Shown here: in pieces, positions 1 through 5,172 of the stretch
Position numbering within the stretch: position 1 is the first letter of the stretch
Layout: every line of letters starts with the position of its first letter
Origin: UBA6136 sp044378425
Lineage (GTDB): Bacteria > Pseudomonadota > Gammaproteobacteria > Methylococcales > Methylococcaceae
Direction of reading: 5' to 3'
NCBI GenBank assembly: GCA_044378425.1
Contig: JBILXN010000152.1
Location: 1 to 6,092, forward strand
Length of the DNA: 6,092 bases
Position numbers and translations under genes: made by a program
Notes under the pieces: model-generated
What the model was told of the DNA's origin: nothing
The model's input: only the letters and a program-made list of their open reading frames with translations
Databases searched by the model: none

Positions 1-69
1 TGATGGTTTTCCTGTCGTCAAGAACAGGATGTTGTTCAGACGTCGAAGCGACTTGAATTCCCTCTCTGA

Positions 70-95
70 GGGCGTGTCCGAATTTTTGTGTAACC
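70..95. repeat. Surviving terminal inverted repeat of the IS256 element (right end)
   Basis: Read on the minus strand, the sequence after the transposase stop ends in TTACACAAAAATTCGGACAC followed by GCCC. This resembles IS256-family ends, which are typically 24-41 bp. The partner repeat is not found near 1041, consistent with truncation on that side. The exact tip (about base 70) is inferred from family resemblance, not from a matching second copy. Confidence 0.6.
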
Positions 96-99
96 GGGG

Positions 100-114
100 T
101 TGAACTCAGTTCAA
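100..114. repeat. Perfect 7-bp palindrome spanning the transposase stop codon
   Basis: TTGAACT and AGTTCAA are separated by a single C at 107. The transposase TGA stop (complement of 106-108) lies at the centre. In RNA this could form a hairpin only if some central bases unpair, so a DNA-level palindrome between the coding end and the IS tip is equally likely. No T-run follows, so it is not called a terminator. Confidence 0.55.
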
Positions 115-1041
115 TGCGACACGGTTTCCGAATTGAATGGTCAAACAGATGAGGGCGGCTTTCCAATCCCGGATTGGCATTGTCCATTTCTTGCTGATGT
201 TGCGTAGCACGAGGTAGAAGAGTTTCAGGAGCACCTCGTCGCTCGGGAACGACTCGCGACTCTTGGTCAGCTTGCGCAGGCTCATGTTGACCGACTCGAT
301 GGCGTTGGTCGTGTATATCACCTTGCGGATATCGGGCGGGTGGTCGAAGAACGGGATCACACGTTGCCAGTTGCGGCGCCAAGACTGTCCCATCGGCAGG
401 TACTCCGCATCCCATTTGTCCTCGAATTCGCCGAGCCGGATTTCTGCCTCCTCGGCCGTGGCCGACGGGTAGATCCGTCGCAGGCCAGCAGCCACCTCCG
501 GCCGCCGTTTCCACGAGACGTAGTTCAGGCTGTGGCGGATCCTATGGAAGATACACAACTGGACGGTCGCTTTCGGAAACACCCCCTCGATAGCATCAGG
601 GAATCCCTTCAGGCCGTCGACACAGGCGATAAAGATGTTCTGCACGCCCCGGTTGCGCAGTTCGGTCACGACCTGCAACCAGAACTTGGCACCTTCGCTC
701 TGTGCCAGTCAGAGGCCCAACAGCTCCCTCTCACCTTCCATCGTGATGCCGATGGCCAGATAGACCGCCTTGACCCTAACTGTGCCTTCCCGCACCTTCA
801 TATCAATGCAGTCGAGATAGACGATGGGGTCTATCGGATTGAGCGGCCGGGATTGCCATGCCTTCACTTTATCGTTGACGGCATCGGTGACCGAGGAAAT
901 CAGACTGGGGGATACCTCGGTGCCATACATTTTCTCCAAGTGCGCCTGGATTTCGCGCACCGTCATACCGCGGGCGTAGAGCGACAGTATCCTGTCGTCG
1001 AATCCAGCCCATCGGGTTTGGTGCTTGGGGATTAACTGCGG
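106..1041 (-). pseudogene. IS256-family transposase, N-terminally truncated with in-frame TGA
   Basis: The product would be a DDE transposase that cuts and joins IS ends through a circular intermediate. All three acidic catalytic positions of the family are visible: D in YLDCIDMK, D in VDGLKGFPDAI and E in NAIESVNMSLRK. The family's C-x2-H element (QLCIFHRIRH) is also present. Two lesions disable it. First, the frame is interrupted at 709-711 by TGA after GERELLGL. Reading resumes in the same frame with LAQSEGAKFW, so the stop replaces the Trp usual in the family (TGG to TGA). Second, the N-terminus is missing: upstream of PQLIPKHQTRWAGFDD an in-frame TAG appears (1042-1044) and similarity ends. 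About 312 codons remain of a usual ~400, so roughly the first 90 codons, including the start, are lost. Apart from the stop the C-terminal part looks intact, suggesting fairly recent inactivation. It ends at TGA 106-108. Confidence 0.92.
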
Positions 1042-1043
1042 CT

Positions 1044-1256
1044 AAAAGTATCGGGGCTTGCAAGCGGGCAGGCATCACCGGCTTCACCCCACAAGACCTG
1101 AAACACACTGCCGCCTAATGTGTGATCATGGGCGGTGGCAATCTCCGCACAGTAAAAAACCTGCTCGGCCACAGCACCGTTCAACTCACGGAACGCTGGT
1201 CACCTCTTGTCCCAGAGAACCTTCAAGCCGCCGTCGATCTGCTACCGGACGTATGA
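1044..1256 (+). pseudogene. Tyrosine recombinase (phage/island integrase) C-terminal remnant
   Basis: In one frame the sequence reads KSIGACKRAGITGFTPQDLK, then HTAA, an in-frame TAA (1116-1118), CVIMGGGNLRTVKNLLGHST and VQLTERWSPLVPENLQAAV, ending at TGA 1254-1256. This follows the catalytic C-terminus of phage/island tyrosine recombinases (ACKRAGI, HDLRHT, LRTVQELLGH, MRYAHL, PEHLRAAV). Family-essential residues are damaged. The H-x-x-R of HDLRH has become Q-x-x-K, and the nucleophilic Tyr of the RY motif is Trp (ERW). The His of LLGH survives. The N-terminal two thirds or more are absent, cut at the junction with the IS256 remnant. The remnant points at the 3' end of tRNA-Arg about 105 bp away, the usual place for an island integrase, so it probably once drove integration there. 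It is clearly non-functional. Confidence 0.85.
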
Positions 1257-1320
1257 TAAAAATATGATAGTGGATTATCGGACCCCAGACGCCATGCGGG
1301 TTCCAGTGGGTCGTATGATA
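1252..1320 (+). repeat. Three direct copies of TATGATA between integrase remnant and tRNA
   Basis: TATGATA occurs at 1252-1258, 1263-1269 and 1314-1320. The first and third copies are both preceded by CG, giving CGTATGATA. They lie in the 106-bp space between the integrase stop and the tRNA-Arg 3' end. Short spaced repeats here could be old recombinase or excisionase arm sites, or simply AT-rich coincidence. TATGAT also resembles a -10 hexamer. The copies are seen; any role is inference. Confidence 0.4.
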
Positions 1321-1362
1321 TAGTGCCTACGCGGGAAGGCGCTAGTTAAGTCTTTGATTTTA

Positions 1363-1439
1363 TGGTGCCCCGAGCGCGATTCGAACGCACGGCCTTCCCC
1401 TTAGGAGGGGGATGCTCTATCCAGCTGAGCTACCGGGGC
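1363..1439 (-). tRNA. tRNA-Arg (anticodon CCT)
   Basis: The minus strand from 1439 folds as a complete 77-nt cloverleaf. The acceptor stem GCCCCGG pairs with TCGGGGC (last pair a G-T wobble). The D-arm is GCTC...GAGC. The anticodon stem is TCCCC/GGGGA around the loop CTCCTAA, which gives anticodon CCT and reads the AGG codon for arginine. The T-arm is GTGCG-TTCGAAT-CGCGC. Discriminator A and an encoded CCA (complement of 1363-1365) complete it. The 3' end faces a decayed integrase, so this gene probably served as the attachment site of an integrative element, whose integration would have restored the tRNA 3' end. The far copy of the 3' repeat is not in the window. Confidence 0.97.
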
Positions 1440-1631
1440 GGTAGAGGTTTATCGAGTTGATTGACTGCGATCTATCACGAGGAAGCGAGATATTACCGTT
1501 ATTGGCCAAACTAGGCTACAGGGTAGCGCACTCTGTCTCATACATCGGTCTTGTGTCGCTGTGCCAACACCCTATTCAACCACGCCAGCGGGTACAATTT
1601 CGGCCGTCTTTAGCCAGATACGAGTCTATCA

Positions 1632-2129
1632 ATGCCCAGACAGGATTCATCCAGCCATTCCCACAGTCACGATCATCAGGGATGTATTGCCGATGCGTTG
1701 AGCACGGCTGAGCGATTGTGCTGTGAGCGTGGTGTTCGCTTTACGCCGCTACGGCGTCGGGTGCTTGAGTTGATCTGGTCCAATCATGAGTCAGTCAAGG
1801 CCTATGACCTGCTGGATACTCTCAAAACCTTTGACGCAGCTGCCAAGCCTGCGACCATCTATCGCACACTGGATTTCCTGCTCGAACAGGGCTTCATTCA
1901 TCGCATTGAAAGCCTTAATGCGTTTGTGGGCTGTTGGCAACCAGAACATCAGCATGAATTGATGCTGTTGATTTGCGAGTGCTGTCATAACGTCGAGGAG
2001 CGGCTGGCGCCAGGTTTGATGCTGGCGGCGAGGGAGGAAATAGGTCTTGCCCACTTCCAGCCCCGGCGCCAGACATTCGAGGTCCATGGTCGCTGCGAGG
2101 ACTGTGGTCGACCCGATCATGAGGACTGA
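1632..2129 (+). CDS. zur: Fur-family zinc uptake regulator (Zur-like)
   Basis: This 165-residue DNA-binding repressor is of the Fur superfamily and best fits Zur, which when zinc-bound represses zinc-import genes. An N-terminal winged helix contains RFTPLRRRVLELI (36-48) and the recognition-helix region KPATIYRTLDFLLEQGFIHR (72-91), very like E. coli Zur. The structural zinc site is two C-x2-C pairs (C115/C118 and C155/C158). Candidates for the regulatory zinc site, by alignment to E. coli Zur, are H90, C101, H106 or H108, and E122/E123. The N-terminus carries a His-rich stretch, HSHSHDH (9-15), absent from E. coli Zur. The ATG at 1632 has no strong Shine-Dalgarno, so a later start is possible but would remove the His-rich tail. 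No znu transporter genes adjoin it, and no clear Zur box (TATAAC-type dyad) is visible upstream. Zur is preferred over Fur or PerR because of the LDFLLEQGF...VESxN-like signature. Confidence 0.87.
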   Translation: MPRQDSSSHSHSHDHQGCIADALSTAERLCCERGVRFTPLRRRVLELIWSNHESVKAYDLLDTLKTFDAAAKPATIYRTLDFLLEQGFIHRIESLNAFVGCWQPEHQHELMLLICECCHNVEERLAPGLMLAAREEIGLAHFQPRRQTFEVHGRCEDCGRPDHED

Positions 2130-2198
2130 ATGCCGTCACAAAGGACTGACGCTGGCCAGTCTTATCGCCACCTTGCCGAATTATCTGTTCCAAACCGT

Positions 2199-2218
2199 GT
2201 CTACGACGGTAGATCTTT
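2199..2218 (+). terminator. Weak candidate terminator after zur
   Basis: A short hairpin (TCTAC 2200-2204, GTAGA 2209-2213, loop GACG, extendable by one G-T pair) is followed by CTTT and an AT-rich stretch, about 70 nt after the zur stop. The stem is short and the T-run poor, so termination is only possible. The adjoining TAATAT (2218-2223) could alternatively be a -10 element for the next gene, but no good -35 is seen. Confidence 0.25.
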
Positions 2219-2272
2219 AATATTCGCTTGCCCACGCGGTGGCATTAACCGCTGAAATCCTTTGAGACCCCT

Positions 2273-3427
2273 ATGTTCATGCCCTTTTATTTTGCTGGTA
2301 AGAATCCGCCCAGAGTTGTCATAGTGGGTGGCGGTTATGCCGGCCTAGCGGCTCTAACGACCCTGCGGGACAAGAGTCCCGAAGCCGAGATCACGCTGGT
2401 TGATCCGCGCGACAGGCATGTGAAGGTGACCCACCTGCATGAAAGCTTTCGTCGTCCCTTCGATGAGTTAAGCCTACCCTTCGCTACGCTGGCCCAACGT
2501 TTCAACGTTCGCCATATTCAGGCCGAATTGAATGCCGATGATGAGGTGCTCAGTCAGTGGAACAGTGATCGTCAGTTACGGGTCGGTGATGAGGTAATTG
2601 AGTTCGATTACCTGATGTGGGCGACCGGTGCCGGAGAGAGACAGGCTGTACTCGGTCCGCATACCCTGACGCTCACGGATTTTTACGCTGCGCCGGGCCC
2701 TGAGTTGCTGGAGCGGCAACTTACTCTAGCTGCCGGTGAGGAACCCTGGATTACGGTAATAGGCAGTGGGCCAACAGGGATACAGTTTTTATTCGAGATT
2801 GCTCACTACATTCGCTCACACAACCTGCCGTATCGTCTACGACTGGTCGATGCCAATGATGCACCATTGAAACAGTTCAACAGCAAACTAGGTAAATATG
2901 TGCAGGCGCGCTTAGCCGATCTTGGGATTGATTACCTGCCGCAATATTATTTTCGTGGGCAGGATGCAGATGAGGTGACCTTAGAGGGACGTGATTCGGC
3001 TGAGCCCCGATCATTGCCTTCTGCGCTTTCACTGCTGTTCACAGGCAAACTGGCGGCTTACCCGCTCAAAACAAATGTGGCCGGTCAGGTTCTGGTCGAG
3101 GGGCGAGCGCTGGGACGGGTGTTCGGCGCTGGTGACTGTACACGCTACACAATGCCCGGTTCCAATGCCCAGAGCGCACAGACCGCCTTGCGCAAAGGTA
3201 AACTTGCGGCGAGAAACATTCTGCGCCATGCCGGTCCGGTCAAGATTCTGGAGCCTTATTTACATCAGGATCTAGGTTATGTGATCGGGCTGGGTCCTAG
3301 TGATGCCATCGGCTGGCTGGGTCTGAAGGGTAATGTGGTGGGTGGTTTACCTGCCGTAGTCGTCAAGGAGCTGGTCGAAGCCCAATACGACCTCCTGTTG
3401 GCAGGGGTCGATACCTACGTCCTGTAA
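2273..3427 (+). CDS. FAD-dependent NAD(P)H oxidoreductase, NDH-2/AIF-like
   Basis: This 384-residue two-dinucleotide-binding flavoprotein belongs to the pyridine nucleotide-disulfide oxidoreductase superfamily. The FAD-binding Rossmann motif is VVIVGGGYAGLAAL (15-28), with the ribose-binding acid at D44. The ATG motif is at WATGAG (116-121), the second (NAD(P)H) Rossmann motif is VIGSGPTG (162-169), and the C-terminal FAD motif is FGAGDC (284-289), followed by SNAQSAQTALRKGKLAARNI. The single cysteine (C289) excludes a redox-disulfide enzyme and a classical sulfide:quinone reductase. That leaves an NDH-2 or FSP1/AIF-like NAD(P)H:quinone (or other acceptor) reductase. The hydrophobic C-terminal stretch GNVVGGLPAVVVKELVEA could contact the membrane. 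At 384 aa it is somewhat shorter than typical NDH-2 (about 430). Two ATGs (2273, 2279) are possible starts, neither with a strong Shine-Dalgarno. It is the first gene of a probable operon with the SRPBCC and LOV genes. Substrate is unknown. Confidence 0.82.
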   Translation: MFMPFYFAGKNPPRVVIVGGGYAGLAALTTLRDKSPEAEITLVDPRDRHVKVTHLHESFRRPFDELSLPFATLAQRFNVRHIQAELNADDEVLSQWNSDRQLRVGDEVIEFDYLMWATGAGERQAVLGPHTLTLTDFYAAPGPELLERQLTLAAGEEPWITVIGSGPTGIQFLFEIAHYIRSHNLPYRLRLVDANDAPLKQFNSKLGKYVQARLADLGIDYLPQYYFRGQDADEVTLEGRDSAEPRSLPSALSLLFTGKLAAYPLKTNVAGQVLVEGRALGRVFGAGDCTRYTMPGSNAQSAQTALRKGKLAARNILRHAGPVKILEPYLHQDLGYVIGLGPSDAIGWLGLKGNVVGGLPAVVVKELVEAQYDLLLAGVDTYVL

Positions 3428-3480
3428 TGGACCGTCACAGCGCAAGGGTTCAAAAAGGAATTACAAGTGATCTTCGGATC

Positions 3481-3487
3481 GGGAGGG
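3481..3487 (+). promoter_or_regulatory. Ribosome binding site that decides the SRPBCC start
   Basis: GGGAGGG lies 5 nt before ATG 3493. The longer alternative start, ATG 3427 overlapping the preceding TAA, has no comparable site of its own. The extra 22 residues it would add (MDRHSARVQKGITSDLRIGR and two more) do not look like part of the fold. I therefore prefer 3493. Confidence 0.6.
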
Positions 3488-3492
3488 TAACG

Positions 3493-4002
3493 ATGTTATT
3501 CGGTGCAAGGCAGCCCGTTGTGGGTAAGGCCAATACGCTCATACGAAGACCTATGACTCAGGTTTTCGGATTCATAGGGGATGGCTTCTTCGAAAACTAT
3601 CCACGCTGGTCACCTGAGGTGGTGAGCCTGAAGCCGCTCATGGAGGGGCCTTTGGCGGTCGGTTCGATGGTTCATCAGGTGCGGGTTGATCACGGCCATC
3701 GTTCGGAATCGACATTCAGGGTAACCGACTTGATCGCAAATCAGCGCATAGCCTTCACGGGGGTCACCAATGCTTACCGCTGCATCTATGACCTTGATGT
3801 TCTGGCAGAAGGACCGGAAGCGACTACCCGGGTCACCTTTACCTTCGAGTTTCCAGAACTGGAAATGTTTATGCGGCCATTTGAAAAGCTCATACGGATA
3901 GCCGTTCAGGATGGCGCCAATCGGACGGTTAAAAACCTCAAGGGCCTGATAGAGGCCTTGCCAGCGCCGGTTGAACATTTGCCCTCTAGCGATCTTCACT
4001 AA
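3493..4002 (+). CDS. SRPBCC (START/Bet v1-like) family protein
   Basis: This is a 169-residue protein of the SRPBCC/polyketide-cyclase-like superfamily, small soluble helix-grip folds that bind hydrophobic ligands such as lipids, quinones or polyketides. Supporting pattern: an opening strand then MTQVFGFIGDGFFENYPRWS (about 21-40), matching the usual [I/V]xxPxxxVFxFIxDxxxxxxWxP motif. A beta-rich centre follows (VGSMVHQVRVD, STFRVTDLIANQRIAFTG, ATTRVTFTFEF), and then a long C-terminal helix (RTVKNLKGLIEALPAP). No catalytic residues can be assigned and the ligand is unknown. The start at 3493 is chosen for its GGGAGGG site. A longer form from ATG 3427, overlapping the upstream stop as TAATG, would be translationally coupled and cannot be excluded. 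It sits between an FAD oxidoreductase and a LOV photoreceptor, all co-directional, which suggests a shared process. Confidence 0.8.
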   Translation: MLFGARQPVVGKANTLIRRPMTQVFGFIGDGFFENYPRWSPEVVSLKPLMEGPLAVGSMVHQVRVDHGHRSESTFRVTDLIANQRIAFTGVTNAYRCIYDLDVLAEGPEATTRVTFTFEFPELEMFMRPFEKLIRIAVQDGANRTVKNLKGLIEALPAPVEHLPSSDLH

Positions 4003-4004
4003 TC

Positions 4005-4010
4005 AGGAGA
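4005..4010 (+). promoter_or_regulatory. Ribosome binding site of the LOV gene
   Basis: AGGAGA lies 5 nt before ATG 4016. This supports that start over the earlier in-frame ATG at 3971, which is inside the SRPBCC coding region and would add residues foreign to LOV proteins. Confidence 0.75.
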
Positions 4011-4015
4011 ACACC

Positions 4016-4471
4016 ATGTTCTTTATCGCGGAAAAAGACCCCGGATTCATTCCACAGGTTTTGTCCACAATTCTCGATGCCTGCGTGACGGGTGTCACCT
4101 TGGCTGATCCGGATCTACCGGATATGCCCATCGTCTATGCCAACAAGGCCTTCGAAACCATCAGCGGCTATGCCCAAGAAGAGGTCGTGGGCCGTAATTG
4201 CCGGTTTCTGCAGGGGGATGACCGTGATCAGGAGGCCCGCTTCAAGATCAGGCAAGCCGTAGACGATTATCAGCCGATAGAGGTTACCTTGCGAAACTAC
4301 CGCAAGAATGGCGAGCTGTTCTATAACCATCTGGCGCTTACGCCACTCTTCGATCGGGAAGGCAAGCTGATTTACTATCTGGGTGTTCAATACGATGTGA
4401 CCAAGCAGGTACTGGCTGATGAGGAAATCAAGCGACTCAGCGAAGCGCTGGAGACCGTAGCCCGGCTGTGA
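4016..4471 (+). CDS. Short LOV-domain blue-light photoreceptor (PAS/LOV, no effector)
   Basis: This 151-residue protein is almost entirely one LOV domain, which binds FMN and forms a photo-adduct between flavin and cysteine under blue light. The hallmark GRNCRFLQGDDRDQ is at 59-72, with C62 the photoactive cysteine and N61, R63 and Q66 at expected flavin-contact positions. R79 (RFKIRQA) fits the second phosphate-binding arginine. N94 and N104 (LRNYRKNGELFYNHLALTP) and Q125 (YLGVQYDVT) match the Asn/Asn/Gln that hydrogen-bond the isoalloxazine ring. A predicted C-terminal helix (DEEIKRLSEALETVARL) follows the DVT end, like the J-alpha helix of short LOV proteins such as Pseudomonas putida PpSB1-LOV. 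A short N-cap (1-20) precedes the fold. No kinase, HTH or cyclase domain is attached, so signalling must be by dimer rearrangement or partner binding. The gene starts 13 nt after the SRPBCC stop, with a good Shine-Dalgarno, so co-transcription is likely. Confidence 0.93.
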   Translation: MFFIAEKDPGFIPQVLSTILDACVTGVTLADPDLPDMPIVYANKAFETISGYAQEEVVGRNCRFLQGDDRDQEARFKIRQAVDDYQPIEVTLRNYRKNGELFYNHLALTPLFDREGKLIYYLGVQYDVTKQVLADEEIKRLSEALETVARL

Positions 4472-4531
4472 GGGTATTGCCCTCGCCGGATACCTCCCAA
4501 CAATCGATTACACAAAAATATAAGGTGCGAG

Positions 4532-4981
4532 ATGCCCAGCGTAGCCACTAGCGTATGTGTGAACTACACCCCTGAGGAAATGTACGACCTCGTCAACGAT
4601 GTTCAGTCCTATCCAGCCTACCTGCCGATGTGCAGTGAGGTTAAGCTGCTGTCCCGAACAGATGACAAGCTGAAGGCTTCCATCACCATGTCCAAGGGCA
4701 AAATAAAGCTCTCGTTTACCACCGAAAATACCATGGTGGCGGGGCGATCAATCCAGATGAAGCTCATCGACGGGCCCTTCAAGCGGCTGAATGGCCTCTG
4801 GCGTTTCGAGCCGAGTGGTACTGCGGGTTGCGAGGCCAGTTTCAGTATGGATTTCGAATTTTCAAATGGCCTGCTCGGTATGGCGTTTGGGGGCTTTTTC
4901 AAGGAAGTATCAGAGTCTATGGTGGATTCTTTCTGTCGCCAGGCTTCCCGTAAATATGGTGATCGAGTTCGTGCAGTATGA
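4532..4981 (+). CDS. ratA: RatA/Coq10-like START-domain protein
   Basis: This 149-residue protein resembles E. coli RatA (YfjG) along its whole length. It has MYDLVNDVQSYPAYLPMC (17-34), the core IDGPFKRLNGLWRF (79-92), a MDFEFSNGLLGMAFGGFF segment (about 107-124) and a C-terminal helix. The family is a START-like fold related to mitochondrial Coq10, thought to bind ubiquinone or chaperone its use. In E. coli it was also reported as a toxin that blocks 70S subunit association, and which role applies here is open. AAGGTG (4522-4527) before ATG 4532 serves as ribosome binding site. In many gammaproteobacteria ratA is followed by ratB (rnfH) and lies divergent to smpB; neither is visible here. 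It follows the LOV gene by 60 bp on the same strand. That gap holds only a weak GGTAT/ATACC inverted repeat without a T-run, so read-through from the operon is possible. Confidence 0.9.
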   Translation: MPSVATSVCVNYTPEEMYDLVNDVQSYPAYLPMCSEVKLLSRTDDKLKASITMSKGKIKLSFTTENTMVAGRSIQMKLIDGPFKRLNGLWRFEPSGTAGCEASFSMDFEFSNGLLGMAFGGFFKEVSESMVDSFCRQASRKYGDRVRAV

Positions 4982-5133
4982 GGGCTTCAAAGGCTCATCA
5001 TCACGATAGCCAATGGTCTGCTCAGAATCTGTTTTATCCGCCATTCCCCCGATCCGGCCCGATTTTGGTAGAGTAGCCGACCATCCGCCGCGCAGAGTAC
5101 CGATGCAAAGCCCAAAAAGAAGTCGTTCGGTGC

Positions 5134-5163
5134 TTGATGGGCCGCTACGCCTGAGGCTATATC
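5134..5163 (+). promoter_or_regulatory. Candidate sigma70 promoter for darP
   Basis: TTGATG (5134-5139) and TATATC (5158-5163) are separated by 18 bp. Transcription would start near 5170, only a few bases before ATG 5173, implying a leaderless or nearly leaderless message. This agrees with the absence of a Shine-Dalgarno. The prediction is by eye only. Confidence 0.4.
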
Positions 5164-5172
5164 GATAATCCA

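Larger units (their letters stand above)
70..1041 (-). mobile_element. Truncated IS256-family insertion sequence
   Basis: This is the remnant of an IS of the IS256 (Mutator-like DDE) family, read on the minus strand. What is seen: a degenerate but recognisable IS256 transposase frame (106-1041), followed downstream by a terminal sequence near 70-95 that resembles IS256-family ends. The end on the transposase N-terminal side is missing, because recognisable IS sequence stops at the codons for PQLIPKHQTRW and integrase sequence begins immediately after. With one end lost and a nonsense codon in the transposase, the element should not be able to move by itself. No target duplication can be assessed because only one flank survives. 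Bases 1-69 outside the IS show no gene I can support; they hold only a small CCTGT/ACAGG inverted repeat (11-28). The exact outer tip of the element is approximate. Confidence 0.88.

Noticed and set aside
340..1035. Long open frame (231 codons) on the plus strand across the IS
   Set aside because: It is antisense to a clear IS256 transposase, and its translation shows no recognisable domain. It is a shadow of the GC-biased coding strand.
1058..1267. 69-codon plus-strand frame over the integrase remnant
   Set aside because: A different frame of the same DNA gives a clear integrase C-terminus; this one is an Arg/His-rich shadow.
1582..1598. TACAAT (1593-1598) as the -10 of a zur promoter
   Set aside because: No acceptable -35 hexamer or extended -10 is found at the right spacing.
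1457..1711. 84-codon plus-strand frame between tRNA-Arg and zur
   Set aside because: It runs out of frame into the well-supported zur gene, has no ribosome binding site, and its sequence resembles no family.
2273..3427. Sulfide:quinone oxidoreductase or thioredoxin-reductase-like enzyme
   Set aside because: The protein has a single cysteine, in the FAD motif GDC, and lacks the cysteine pairs those enzymes need.
4472..4531. Inverted repeat GGTAT...ATACC between the LOV gene and ratA as a terminator
   Set aside because: The stem is 5 bp with a 12-nt loop and no T-run, so termination is not supported.
4963..5009. GTG-initiated VIEFVQYE overlapping the end of ratA, superficially like the start of RatB/RnfH (VIEVEVVYA)
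   Set aside because: It stops after 15 codons and nothing RnfH-like continues in any frame. Similarity over a few residues is probably chance.
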